A stretch of DNA of 28,701 nucleotides. Source: STC-113 sp964618565. Lineage in GTDB: Bacteria > Patescibacteriota > Gracilibacteria > BD1-5 > UBA2023. Every line of letters starts with the position of its first letter. Position 1 is the first letter of the stretch. The stretch lies in the NCBI GenBank assembly GCA_964618565.1, contig CAZUBA010000027.1:1-28701 (forward strand). The letters run 5' to 3'. This document shows positions 5,967 to 16,246 of the stretch, in pieces. The notes beneath the pieces were generated by a model that was not told the DNA's origin, ran no database searches, and worked only from the letters and a program-made list of their open reading frames with translations. A program made the translations under genes and the position numbers.

Positions 5967-6707
5967 TTATCTTAATCCGTTTCTGATAATTTCTTCTCTG
6001 ATTAAGAAAGCTCACATAATATAATCTTCAATTTCTCATGGCGATGAATCAATTATTCGTGCCATTTTTTTTATAATATCATTGAATTCTATGGTTCATC
6101 TTTCAAATTTGCCTTTTGAAGAAATGGCTGACAAGTTTTGTCTAAGAAAATCAAAGATAACATGAAAGACTTCCTTAACCTCAATATCAATTACCCTTAA
6201 AGAAAGATTCTTTTGTTCAGGATGGGGAGCTCGTGAAAGATGATCTTCGTATGTCAGGTCTTTCTCGATTTTATTTCCAATATTAAAAGAAAATGAATCT
6301 TTTCTAGCCGTATTTGGCCAAAGTTTCATAACATTCAAAATATTCCCTTCTTTGGAGATGTGTATAATGCTTTTAGCAGATTCTGACATAGGATATGAAT
6401 TTATGACCTTATTTGTTAAAGAATCCAAAAGAACGGGCATCTCATGCATAAGATAAGGATTCAAATAAAATGTATCTTGTCAAACTTCGCACAGAATTGA
6501 CCTATGCCTCCCTACCAAAATATCTTCAATATATGAAGCCTTAAATCAATTCTCAAAAAGGGAATTTTTTAATCGTCTTGCTTGATCTCCACAATTCGAT
6601 CAGAATTTCAGAGGAGTATCTATATGATTAAGATAATAAAAAGTAGTCGCAGAACAATAAGGGAATGATAAGCTATCTTTTAGAATTGAACATAATTTAT
6701 TCTGCAT
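5967..6707 (-). CDS. Hypothetical protein, possibly cysteine transglutaminase/NAT-like
   Basis: This is a 246-residue protein starting MQNKLCSILKDSLSFPYCSA at an ATG inside a tight cluster; the upstream gene stops 9 bases earlier. Residues about 38-85 contain NCGDQARRLKN, then GFKASYIED, then VGRHRSILCEVGQDTFYLNP. That is a Cys...His...Asn order and spacing reminiscent of the arylamine N-acetyltransferase/transglutaminase-like fold. The C-terminal 100 residues are helical with no motif I know. There is no signal peptide. The family call is tentative. The gene follows a small membrane protein and a small-molecule kinase-like gene, which may form one functional set. Confidence 0.7.
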
Positions 6708-6716
6708 AGTCTACAG

Positions 6717-6989
6717 TTATTGCTTGCTATAGAATTTTGATATCCATATTTTCTTCAGGAAATCTAGGCTGAACGTGGATAGTATGAATCAAAGGGTGGG
6801 AACAATTGCTCCAACATATGGATTATCGATTTTTATGATAATGAAGAAAATCAGAATCACTGAATACGTCAGAATTGCAACTCATAATTTTCGAGTATAG
6901 CTAGTCTCCCAGGCTTTGTTCGCTTCAACTTTCTTGTTTCTTGACTTGAGATTTTCTATCTCTTTTAGTAGAGTTTCAATTGATTCCAT
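6717..6989 (-). CDS. Small membrane protein with N-terminal coiled coil and two TM helices
   Basis: This 90-residue protein starts MESIETLLKEIENLKSRNKK, a charged coiled-coil segment. Two membrane helices follow: VAILTYSVILIFFIIIK and YVGAIVPTLGFILSTFSL. The short C-terminus is basic (KKIWISKFYSK). I recall similar small proteins in other bacteria but cannot name a function. It sits 16 bases after the kinase-like gene and 9 bases before the next gene, so it is part of the same transcription unit. Confidence 0.8.
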
Positions 6990-7005
6990 AACTTAAAATT
7001 AAAAA

Positions 7006-8001
7006 CTAATTCTTTTTGCTTAGATCACTATAAATTCCTTTGAAAATTTCTTTAAACTTTTTAATCTTGTTCTCATCTATAATTGCCTCGTCTTTATTGA
7101 ATTTGTGCCCAACCTCTGACATGAAATCTACACAAAAAATTATTGTATATAAATTCATAATCCGTAGGTCTTCTTCGGTTAACTTCAAATATTTTGACAA
7201 GCATTCAATATAAAATATCCTATCTAAAAATATAAAAGCCATATTGGTCAATCATAACCAATATAATCTATCTCCAAAAGTCATCGTGTCAAAATCAACC
7301 ACTCACGAAAAATTGCCGTTGTTGTCTATAATTATATTCTTTGAAGTTATGTCATCAAAAAACGGAACTGGTTTTACCTTATCAAAATAAGCTGAATTAT
7401 CATTGACTATTTTCTCAATCTTCGTTATATAAGAAACATCGAAAACATTTGCCTTTGTCAGATTGGTTTTAATCCTGTCTATTTTTTCATATAGGAAATC
7501 TTTCCAACTTTCTTTCAAATCGCCATTTTCATAATTTGTCATTTCTCAAAATCAGGCTCACGCGCCAAGGGATGAGATTTTGTTTTGGATTGCCACAATT
7601 TCCTTAGCGATGCTATTTAAGCTTTCATCGCTAAGCGTATCGATCATATTTCAAATATCATCTCATTCAAGCCTTTCCGAAACCGTAAAAGGCTTGGGAT
7701 ATTTATCGCAGCTCACGTCTGAATATAATAGTTCAGGAACTTTTATTCAGAGTGCTTTCATTTGTTCATACCAAAATATCGATCATACTATTTTACTTTT
7801 ATTGCTCAAGAAATATCAGATTCTGAATACGATATTTTTTTCTGATTTTAGAATCGCATCATAGACAAAATGGCATGAACCGGTTGGAAATCTTCTGATT
7901 GTCTTCAATTCTGAATCAAAGTTTTCATTTATGACTGGAATAATTATCTTATTCAGATTCTCTATGTCTATCTCACTTGATAAAAAGAAATCATTGTCCA
8001 T
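7006..8001 (-). CDS. Aminoglycoside phosphotransferase-like (APH family) kinase
   Basis: This is a 331-residue protein with the protein-kinase-like fold of the APH/choline kinase family. An N-terminal lobe (RRFPTGSCHFVYDAI) precedes a helical part. The catalytic block is PVPFFDDITSKNIIID (Asp and Asn of the catalytic loop), followed by GVVDFDTMTFGDRLYWL, where Asp-Phe-Asp takes the metal-binding DFG-like role. Substrates in this family are small alcohols, amino sugars or antibiotics; the substrate here cannot be told. Start ATG 8001, stop TAG 7006-7008. Many TGA glycines split it under the standard code. It heads a three-gene cluster with the membrane protein and the Cys/His/Asn protein. Confidence 0.85.
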
Positions 8002-8065
8002 TTAAATTCATTAAATTACTATTCTTATCTTTATGAAATCTATTTAAATAGCGATAAGATTTCGC

Positions 8066-10450
8066 TTAATCTTTTTTATCGAATTCTGCTTTCTTTTTTG
8101 CAGCTTTTTCGTCTTTCATTTTTTCCTTATATGCAGCTTCTTCCTTCCTGAATTTCTTCTCGTCTTCGATTACTTTCTTGTTCAGCTCAAGAATTTTTTT
8201 CTCTACGAATTCAACAGGCTTCCCATATTTTTCCCTGCTCACTTTGGCTACCACGTTTTTTCTCTGCTCATCTATATCTGAAGTCGTTTTAATCGGAGGG
8301 AAAGTGGTCGCGCTGAAGACGCGCGATGGCATACCTTCTATTAGCAATTTGGAGTATATGTCATATTTTCTTAAGTTCAAAAGATCCGGTGCTGTTACTG
8401 TTCAATCATCTCATATGCTTTGCGCGAGTTTTGGGGCATCATCCGGTCAGACTTGGAAGCTGAGTATCGTACCGACATTTCAGAATACTGCATTCCTGAC
8501 TGTTTCGCTCATCTGGCTAATATATTGATTTGCAACTATAAGATTCAATTTATATTTACGAGCTTCTGCCAAGATAACGGCAAAACTCTCAGTCGCGAAA
8601 TTCTGGAACTCATCGACATAAAAATAGAAATCTTTTCTCTTTTCTTCTGGTATATCAGCTCTGCTCATGGCATCAATCTGGAATTTTGTTACCATCATAG
8701 AACCAAGCAGCGCCATCGAATCGTCTCCGATTTTTCATTTCGACAGATTGATTATCAGGATTTTGTTATTGTCCATTATCCATCTGAGTGAAAATGCGTT
8801 TTTCGGTTGAGATAGAACATTCCTGAGAAGCGGATTCGACAAGAATTGACCGACTTTATTAAGTATCGGGCTTACCGCCTCGACCATCTGCTTCGGTTCA
8901 AGCACTTCAAATTCCTGTTCCCAAAATCTCCTGATATTATAATCCTCAAGTTTTGAGACTATCTTCATCCTATATGATTTGTTTGTCAGAAGAAGCGGTA
9001 TGGACATAAGAGTCGAATCAGGAACTTCCAGAAGCGTCAATATGCAGTTCCTTAAAATATGCTCAAGCCTAGGGCCCCAACTATCAGCCCACATTCTTTT
9101 GAATATTCATACCAGTCATGACATGACTAGCGGACGATGTTCTTTTGCCACATTCTCAAACATATTGAATGCTATCGGGAATTTGTAATCGGATGGATCA
9201 AATAGTATCACATCATTCGTCCTGTTTTTCGGGATATTGGAAACTAGCGTGTCAGCCAGATCTCAATGCGGATCAATGAGCGCAACTCATCTTCATTTGC
9301 ATATATCATCATAGATCATATTCTCAAGAAGCACAGACTTTCACATTCATGTCTTTCAGATTATGTAGACGTGTCTCGCCCTATCGACAGGCAGTATTCA
9401 AAAGTTCTGGCTTGCTCACCTGAAATTGGTTTTTCAGATTGGAGAAGCGCTTGAATTCTTTTCTAGAATCGGCAGATTCTGAGGCGGCTCTAAGATTTTT
9501 GTGGTTATCCAATTTATTCATGGAGTCTGGACATACAGGGTTGGCAAATGAACTAATCATGCCAATTCCGCGCCATTGAAAATCATCTTTTTTTCATTTT
9601 TCCTTTTTTCAAGCATTCCATCATCTTCTTTTATAGACGCAAGAACAAGCCCATTCTGTCATGCGATCGTAAAGAAATTAAGCGCTGTCACCATTTCTTT
9701 TATCGCAACTTTGGCAGTATTCTCATCATTGCACTCGATTCATATATTCAAAGACACATTAAATCCGAATCACGTAAGTTTCTTGATTATTGCAGGATCC
9801 AATTCCTTTTTGATTTCTGCTTTATCTGCAGGATTGACAATAAGCTTAAAGAATCTCATCAAGAGCGAAAATGGAGAAAAGATCATCTTCAAGGCTTTAT
9901 TTTTCTTTGAAAGGAGGAATTTTTTCCAGAACTTAGGATGCTTTGATGTCAGTATTCAGATTTTTTTCTCATCTTTCCAGACAAAATCAGGAATAGGAGA
10001 AAAATTCACCTGGATAAATGAAGTGTTTTTTGTGTTTGCTTTGTTCAAGGCGGAGGTTATAGATGAGAATGGATCGATATCTTCTTTGAAATCAGCATAA
10101 GTCTTAATCGGATATATATATTCGGCAGATGCCTTAAGACTTCAGCAGTAGATTTTTCCTTCATTTTTCAGATAATCCTTAACTTCTCTTATCTCAACAT
10201 TAGGATAATGAGCATAAATCTGATTCTCAAAAACATCCCTTAATTGAGGCTCTATTATAAAATAGAAATTAAGCGATCATTTATTGTTCACGATCTCAAA
10301 GCTGAATTCGGGAGATGCGGTTATTTTTTTTGAGAAGAAGGTTTTCTCTACTTCAAGGGTATTATGAAAGATGTTTATTATCTGTTCGGCAATATAAACT
10401 CACTTATCATTGTTTCTATCGACTGAAATCTCTAGAACTATTTTTTCCAT
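8066..10450 (-). CDS. VirD4/HerA-superfamily coupling-type ATPase
   Basis: This is a 794-residue protein. Residues 1-330 are an alpha/beta N-terminal region without membrane helices. The Walker A motif is at about 363-372, IIGKTGMGKSVLL; three of its glycines are TGA codons. ALIDPHGDLADTLV follows, then FDPSDYKFPIAFNMFE, the signature of TraD/VirD4-like DNA-pumping ATPases found widely in CPR genomes. The Walker B motif is FYFYVDEFQNFAT (about 610), followed by EARKYKLNLIVANQY. The C-terminus is a Lys/Glu-rich tail. Typical VirD4 proteins carry two N-terminal membrane helices, which are absent here, so this is either a soluble variant or is recruited to the membrane by partners. It lies in line with the cNMP-binding and pilT genes. 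Confidence 0.9.
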
Positions 10451-10539
10451 CTTAAAATCGGGTTAATTTCGGTAATAGCCATCTTAACCATTGGTAAAAC
10501 CAAGAATAAGAGTACTTTACTCAAAAAATATTCATTTTA

Positions 10540-11541
10540 TTATATAGAACTCATTCCTTTATCAAAATAATTTTTGCTCATTTCTTTCGCTTTTTTCTCT
10601 GACTCTTTCTGATTGTTTTCCACTATTGATCCAAGAAGCGGTCAAATGTTGGATGATATGCGCATTTCATTGTCTGTGACCATTCATTTTTTCTTTCAGG
10701 CAATAAGGAATCATTTCAAGCTTTTGCCATTTTTCAGAGGCACTATATATACCGAATCATTTTTTCCTGATCAGAAGAATGGTATTTTTCATTCGTAAGG
10801 TCAAGATAGGGATTTGTTAATCTCATCTCCAGCTTTTTTATTGAGATTTCAGATGCTCTGGAGTTCAGTTGAATATTTATAGAAGAAGAAGCCGTCTATT
10901 GCAGGATGATTCTCTACAAATGTCACGTAATCAACCATAAGCAGGCTCTTAAGATACTGCATTATATCAAGAAAGCTCTTTTCTCAATTCTTGGCCAGCT
11001 CAATTATCTTGTTTGTAGCTTCATAGATATTTGCCAGCTCTTTTCATGAATCAAGAAGACGTTTATTTGTGACTTCAATGATATATTTATAAAGCTCCAT
11101 TGCTTTTTCGGGAGATTCTTTCTCAAGAAGAGCAAGATCCTCTTTGGTCAACGCGAACACTTCCACGCTTGAGCTCGCTATTGCCTCTACGTCTTTTTGG
11201 AATCTTCAGAATATCACTCATTCTCAGATAAAGCTTCCGGCTCTGGCTTTTCATATTTCTTTCTTCTGTCAATCGAAAGTGTACCTGAAAATATCTATAG
11301 TTCAAGACGTGATTATATAAAAATTCTTATCGATTCAAGGACTGAAAAGCAATTTTCAAGCCTCCAGAAGTATTTTATTCTTCTTGAAATAAACATCGAA
11401 ATCTTTCAGATATTTTATAATAGGGTTAGGAACCTCGATTTTGAGTCAGCTTTTAAGATTTACTATATCCTCTGCTGCCTGCTCTTTTTTAAATTCCCCT
11501 CATATATTAAGCTTATTATGTCCTTTTAATATTTCTGTCAT
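10540..11541 (-). CDS. Cyclic-nucleotide-binding domain protein with GAF-like C-terminus
   Basis: This is a 333-residue protein. Residues about 55-160 form a cNMP-binding/Crp-type beta barrel (FSPGIDKNFYIITSGTIDIF, then ARAGSFIGEGVIFGRF). No DNA-binding helix-turn-helix follows. After a helical linker, about 190-315 resembles a small GAF-like sensor fold (DVYIVPLKNGK-type strands, FLIAGKKKGMVTDNE). It may sense a nucleotide and act on the neighbouring PilT motor; that link is inference from position, since its ATG (11541) is 3 bases from the pilT stop. TGA encodes most of its glycines. Confidence 0.88.
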
Positions 11542-11544
11542 TTT

Positions 11545-12603
11545 TTAGTTCATTAATAGGTCTTTATCTCGCAGATGCGAATTGAACACCTCCTTCGTAA
11601 TATATCATTTCTGGAAAAGCATCTGGATGTATTTATCCATTAAAATCATTCAATCTTGCCCCGAAAGCTCGATAATCGAATATAATTGATGAGTGTTTCA
11701 GTGTATTATAAGGCTTCTTACGGCATCATTATTGATAAGCACTTCTCTTGCCACGACACGAGTTCATCCATCTTTTTTTGGAAGAAGTATTTGGCTGACT
11801 ATTCAGTTAAGGCTCATTGCGAGCTGTGTCCTTATCTGGCTTTGAGCCGACGAAGGGAAAGAATCAACTATACGATCTATGCTTTGTATCGTATCATTCG
11901 TATGAAGCGTAGACAATACAAGGTGTCAAGTTTCTGCAAGGGTAAGCGCGGCTTGGATGGTTTCCGGATCGCGCATTTCTCAAACCATTATAACATCGGG
12001 GTCTTCACGCAGGGCTGATTTGATGGCTCTTAAAAATGATTTTGAATGGGTTCAGATTTCCCTTTGGTTTACTAGACAATTTATATTTTTCAGATTGAAT
12101 TCTATCGGATCCTCGATAGTGATTATATGTTTTCTGAAGTTCTGATTTATATATTGGATCATTGCGGCAAGGGTTGTTGATTTACCAGAACCCGTCGGTC
12201 ATGTGACCAGAATCAATCATTTTCATTTATGTAGCAGATTTTTGATCTCTTTTGTCACGTTAAGCGATTCCAAAGAGGGTATCTCAACTGGAATATAACG
12301 GATTGCAATAGCATATCATTTTGCATCATGATAGGCATTGACACGGAATTTTGCTTCATCAAGCGAATAAGAAAAATCTTGTTCCAATGAAAAAAGAAAA
12401 TTCTGGAATTCCTTCTCTCATCACAACATTACCGTTATTATATCTTTCACATCATCTTTTGAGAGTTCTCAAAAATTTGATTTATATTCGATTTCTCAAT
12501 TATGTTTTCGGATAAAAGGAGCATTTCCGGATACGATATGAATGTCAGGAATTTTAGTCAAAATCATCTCTCTTAGTAGCCCTTTGAACCTTTCTGCTAT
12601 CAT
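11545..12603 (-). CDS. pilT: Type IV pilus retraction ATPase PilT
   Basis: This is a 352-residue secretion ATPase of the PilT/GspE family, about the normal PilT length. The N-terminal PAS-like domain has ILTKIPDIHIVSGNAPFIRK. The Walker A motif is VTGPTGSGKSTT (about 133-143), the Asp box IITIEDPIEF, Walker B DVIMVGEMRDPET (about 205), and the His box GHLVLSTLHTND (about 229). Its role is hexameric ATPase powering retraction of type IV pili at the inner membrane. Two CGA codons occur, one at the conserved Arg of FIRK. It is first in a minus-strand unit followed by the cNMP-binding gene. Pilins with this signal occur in the same window at 4763 and 26005. Confidence 0.96.
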
Positions 12604-12673
12604 AAATATTTAATTATTTTATTACTTGATCCCCATTGTATCATAAATAGAAAAATAAATCAAAATTGTATAC

Positions 12674-12701
12674 TTGAAAAACTCTAAAAACTGGATATAA
12701 T
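12674..12701 (+). promoter_or_regulatory. Promoter of the YtxH-like gene
   Basis: TTGAAA (12674-12679) and TATAAT (12696-12701) have a 16-base spacer, 26 bases before the ATG at 12727. It lies in the divergent gap between pilT and this gene. Confidence 0.75.
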
Positions 12702-12726
12702 GGTTAAATCTTATTATATAACTGCT

Positions 12727-13233
12727 ATGTTTATGCGAAAGAAAAATATTATTTTATTGGCATTAGGGTACCTATGAGGTATTGCTGTAGCAATGAAGTT
12801 CAGCCAAAAAAACGCCACAGAAACAAAAAAATCCCTTGAAAATAATCCTAATTTTTTTGATGTTTTCGTAGAGAATGTTGTCAGCATGCATAAAGACATA
12901 TATAAATATTTTGAACAAAGAGCTCTTTCAGATGAAAATATGAAGCGTTTAGACGAATATAAAGCCAGAGCGAAAAAAGAAGTCGATAGCTTCAAAAAAG
13001 AAGCTGAGAAAAAAATGGAAGAACTTAAAAAGCAATGAATCAAGAAAAAAGATGAAGTAGAAAAAGAATTACGTAAAATTTATGACAGGAGACAAGAATA
13101 TTTCGATGAAACTAAGGATACAGCGGAAGAGTATATGGAAGAAGGCGTTGAATTGGCAAAAGAATATCTTCAGGATTGAAGAAAAAAATTAGAAAAAGCA
13201 TTTGAAGACATTAAGAAAAAAATTGGAAAATAA
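12727..13233 (+). CDS. YtxH-like membrane-anchored coiled-coil protein
   Basis: This is a 168-residue protein. A short basic N-terminus (MFMRKKN) is followed by one membrane helix, IILLALGYLGGIAVAMKF, and then a long highly charged helix to the C-terminus (AKKEVDSFKKEAEKKMEELK and similar). This organisation, anchor plus coiled coil, matches the general YtxH/gas-vesicle-GvpP-like group. The ATG at 12727 is chosen because it includes the membrane anchor and fits the promoter at 12674. A later ATG at 12793 is preceded in frame by a TGA that reads as glycine here. The function is unknown. Confidence 0.85.
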
Positions 13234-13311
13234 TCCCAAAAAATCTGCGGAATTTCCTCCTTTATCGGGGGATTTCGCTCTTTAATCATTAAAACTAATA
13301 ACTTAATCATT

Positions 13312-13869
13312 ATGACAAAAAAAGATGAAAATATAAATGAGGATAATTCACTTGATCTAGAAAATATTTTGGAATGAGATATCATTGAAGCTGAAGAAGC
13401 AGAAGAGAGGATTGAAGATGAGATGAAATGACTTGATAAGATACAATGAGAAATCAATATACTTAAAGAATCTCTAGCCAGAGCGCAGGCTGATTATCAG
13501 AATCTTGTAAGAAGAGTCGAGAGAGATAAAATAGATATGTGAATTTATTTGACTTGAAATATCATAGCCAAAATTCTTCCATTTGTAGATAATCTTGAAA
13601 GAATAATCGCAGCCACCCCTGAGGATATGAAGCAGTGAGGCTTGTTTGACTGAGTTAAATCAACATATGCATGAATCGTTAAGACTCTAGAAGGACTTTG
13701 AGTAAAATCTTTTGATTCAATCTGACAAGAGGTTGACGCTAGCCTCCATGATGTTATGAGCCAAATGCCATGAGAAGAAGGTAAAATAATTCAGGAATTT
13801 GAAAGATGATATATGCTTGGCGATAAAGTCATCAGGCACGCAAAAGTAGTTGTCGGAAGTGGGATTTAA
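13312..13869 (+). CDS. grpE: Nucleotide exchange factor GrpE
   Basis: This is a 185-residue protein. It has an acidic N-terminus, a long coiled coil (ILKESLARAQADYQNLVRRV, typical of GrpE), then KILPFVDNLERII, and the C-terminal beta domain GYMLGDKVIRHAKVVVG. GrpE releases ADP from DnaK in the chaperone cycle. Neither dnaK nor dnaJ is in this window. About a dozen TGA glycines are present, including the G of RGYMLGDK. The downstream yidD gene follows after a short hairpin. Confidence 0.97.
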
Positions 13870-13890
13870 TAATAAAAGACAAAAAATTAA

Positions 13891-13919
13891 CAATCAGATA
13901 CAAATATCTTATTGTTTTT
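13891..13919 (+). terminator. Terminator after grpE
   Basis: CAATCAGATA (13891-13900) pairs with TATCTTATTG (13905-13914) with one mismatch and a CAAA loop, followed by TTTTTC. Confidence 0.55.
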
Positions 13920-13937
13920 CTGCTTAATGAACATATC

Positions 13938-14186
13938 ATGAATTTTAAAAGATTAGCATCATATCTTCTATTGAAGATCATTTGATACTATCAGAAGTAC
14001 ATAAGCCCCGATCATTCTCCATTCAGCAAATATCATCCCGGAGGATATTGCAAGTATTATCCGAGTTGTTCTGAATATGCAAGATTATCAATCATAAAAT
14101 ATGGGCCACTCAAATGAAGCATCAAATGAATTTATAGGATATTAAGATGCAACCCATTCAGCAAATGATGAATTGATAATCCTTAA
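13938..14186 (+). CDS. yidD: Membrane protein insertion efficiency factor YidD
   Basis: This 82-residue protein has the family pattern: an N-terminal amphipathic segment (ASYLLLKIIGYYQKYISPDH), the Cys-rich core GGYCKYYPSCSEYA, and the tail GIYRILRCNPFSKGGIDNP. YidD assists YidC-dependent membrane protein insertion. Length is normal for the family. Stop TAA 14184-14186. The GG of the conserved tail is coded by two consecutive TGA. Confidence 0.96.
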
Positions 14187-14215
14187 GATTTAAATTTATT
14201 TTATAAAGATTCAAA

Positions 14216-14590
14216 ATGGAGAATTGGAAAATGAACTTTGAAAAAGATAAAGAATTATTAATTTCAACGAGCTCAATAACTTGAAATCCTCATTCAATAA
14301 TTGCTATTTCCGTATGAATAGTCGATGAAAGATTGATTTTGGCTGATTGTCAGATGAATTTAACTATCAAGAACCTAAAAGAAAATCCAAAGATTTCAAT
14401 CATCTGATGATATCATAGGATAAAATGAGAAGCGGAAATAACTCCGGATGGGAAATATTTTGAAATATGCAAGGCTGAGAATGAAGACTCTGGATTTATC
14501 GTAAAAAATGCAGTTTCAATCAAAATAAATGAAGTATATGATTTGGACTCAGGAGTTTTAATTTTTCAAAACAAGAAATGAGATATTTAA
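14216..14590 (+). CDS. Pyridoxamine 5'-phosphate oxidase-like (flavin-binding fold) protein
   Basis: This is a 124-residue protein with a split-barrel pattern. A strand ELLISTSSITGNPHSIIAIS is followed by DERLILADCQMNLTIKNLKE and NPKISIIGGYHRIKGEAEIT, the order seen in PNPOx-like flavoproteins. The family binds FMN or F420 and reduces diverse substrates; the substrate here is unknown. A second in-frame ATG lies five codons downstream and could be the true start. The last 13 bases overlap the start of the deaminase gene, which suggests translational coupling. Confidence 0.82.
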
Positions 14591-15063
14591 TCTGAAATGA
14601 GCTTCTGGAAGCCAATAAATTCATAGAAGAATGCATGGCTATAGCAAGAAGTGCAACATGTGAGCGCTCAAAATGCGGATCTGTGATCGTTAAGGATTGA
14701 GAGATAATTTGAATATGATTCAATTCTCCGACTAATGGGCTCGAATCTCAAAGGAGATGCCATATGGAGAAAAGCTCTTATAACAAAAAGATAACAGACA
14801 AAACATGCTGTATTCATGCAGAGCAAAGAGCGATAATGGACGCTCTAGCCAAGAATCCGAATAAATTAAAAGACTCAAGATTATATTTCATGAGGATAGA
14901 TGACAGCTGAAATGCAAAAAATTCATGAGAGCCTTATTGCACCATTTGTTCTAAAATGTCGCTTGACGTATGAATAAGCGAGTTTGTTTTATCAAAAAAA
15001 GAATGAATCTGCCTATACGAAACTTGAGAATATAATGATTTGTCTTATAAATATAACTGATAA
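14578..15063 (+). CDS. Cytidine/deoxycytidylate deaminase family protein
   Basis: This 161-residue protein has the zinc-binding signature of CMP/dCMP deaminases: His80-Ala-Glu82 in CCIHAEQRAIMDA and Cys121-x-x-Cys124 in GEPYCTICSKM. SATCERSKCGSVIVKDG near the N-terminus is the usual substrate-side segment. The likely reaction is hydrolytic deamination of a cytosine nucleotide; dCMP is the likeliest substrate but this is not shown. The first ATG, at 14578, overlaps the preceding gene by 13 bases. A TGA just before TAA encodes the last residue, Gly. Confidence 0.9.
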
Positions 15064-15131
15064 TAAAAAAATCATACATAATAAACAAAAAACCTCAATT
15101 TTCTATTTTTAACTTTTAATTTTCTATTCCT

Positions 15132-15719
15132 GTGTACTCATATATTAACTGAACTGTGCTTTCTCTTGAAGATTGAAAGGTTTCAATCCTGATCAAAAAT
15201 ACATGACTGGGGCTTGAGGTGCTTGTTTCACCGATAACTTTATCCAGATTAAGAGAATGAGAAGATAAAGAACTTCTTATTCATCATCATATAACAGAAG
15301 TCTCTCAGACGCTTTTCGGATTTGAGAATTCACTTGAGAAAAAGGTCTTCAAGAATCTCCTGAAAATCGATGGAATCTGATGAAAAGCTGCAATAAATAT
15401 CCTCTGACTTTGAGTACATACTCTCGCAAAAGCAATTGAAGAAAATGACGATAAGCTACTTTGAACGATTCCCTGAGTCGGCAAAAAAACTGCGCTGAAG
15501 ATTATCCTTGAAATGAAAAGCAAAGTATGAGTCGATGATCTGTTCGACAGGGAGAATAAGATGGAATTGACTGCTCCTAGGAATAAAGAAATAATGGAAA
15601 GTCTGATTACGATGTGATACGACAAGAAAAAAGTTGAAGAAATCGTAAAAGGAATACCTTCTGAAATTGAGGATTTGAAAGAAAGAATGGTTTATGCAAT
15701 CAAGATGCTGAGCAAGTAA
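15132..15719 (+). CDS. ruvA: Holliday junction branch migration protein RuvA
   Basis: This is a 195-residue protein. The N-terminal OB domain starts MYSYINGTVLSLEDGKVSIL. Two helix-hairpin-helix motifs follow, LLKIDGIGGKAAINIL (about 72) and GTIPGVGKKTALKIIL (about 107), and the C-terminal RuvB-binding domain is short (MGYDKKKVEEIVKGI). RuvA binds the Holliday junction and loads RuvB. The start is GTG at 15132, which gives the usual N-terminus; no ATG fits. An A-rich repeat-like sequence precedes it. Confidence 0.95.
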
Positions 15720-15733
15720 TGTAATAATCAGAA

Positions 15734-16246
15734 ATGGCTGAAACATTATTGGGACATAGGGACAACCTAAAATTAAATCCTGATTCAAGGATATATTTCC
15801 TTTGACTTTCCCATAAATTATCCAGATCATGAGAAATGCTGGAAGCATTTTGCGAGTCAACGGCTTCTGGAAAAATAATTAATGATATCATCAGGAAGTC
15901 CGGTAAATGATCTACAATATATAAGACGAACCTGATAAAATGAGTTCCTCTTGATAATGATTGAAAAATCAGATATCCGACAGAAAAAGAAAAAAATGCC
16001 TGATTGCAAAGATTGAAAAAAGAGATTTTTGTTTTTCGCCCAAAATGGGTATATTTGTTCGGCAAGCAGGTTTCTGATTTCATATTAAAGAATTTCAGAT
16101 TAGAAAAACTGACTGATTTGGAGTATGAACTTTGAAGCACAAAATTCATCCTTGCGGAACATCCTTCATATGTGGCCGTGTACAGAAGAAAACATATAGA
16201 AAAGTATTCAAATGACATAATCAATAGAATTAATACAATAAATTAA
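15734..16246 (+). CDS. Uracil-DNA glycosylase superfamily protein
   Basis: This is a 170-residue protein. The fold markers are RIYFLGLSHKLSRSGEM in the position of the first catalytic motif, GSTIYKTNLIKGVPLDNDGK (the segment that binds the base or FeS region in UDG-like families), RPKWVYLFGKQVSDFIL, and the terminal EHPSYVAVYRRK, where UDGs carry the second catalytic His-Pro-Ser. The Cys ligands of family 4 enzymes are not evident. It may excise uracil or be a non-catalytic relative. It starts 14 bases after ruvA and overlaps the next gene by one base (TAATG). Confidence 0.8.

Noticed and set aside
9576..10100. 174-codon plus-strand ORF
   Set aside because: It lies antisense to the VirD4/HerA-like ATPase, which reads continuously through this region with TGA as glycine and has clear motifs. 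The plus-strand peptide is Ser/Phe-rich shadow sequence.
15700..16224. 174-codon minus-strand ORF
   Set aside because: Shadow of the uracil-DNA-glycosylase-like gene (15734-16246). No motif, and it overlaps ruvA and its neighbours antisense.
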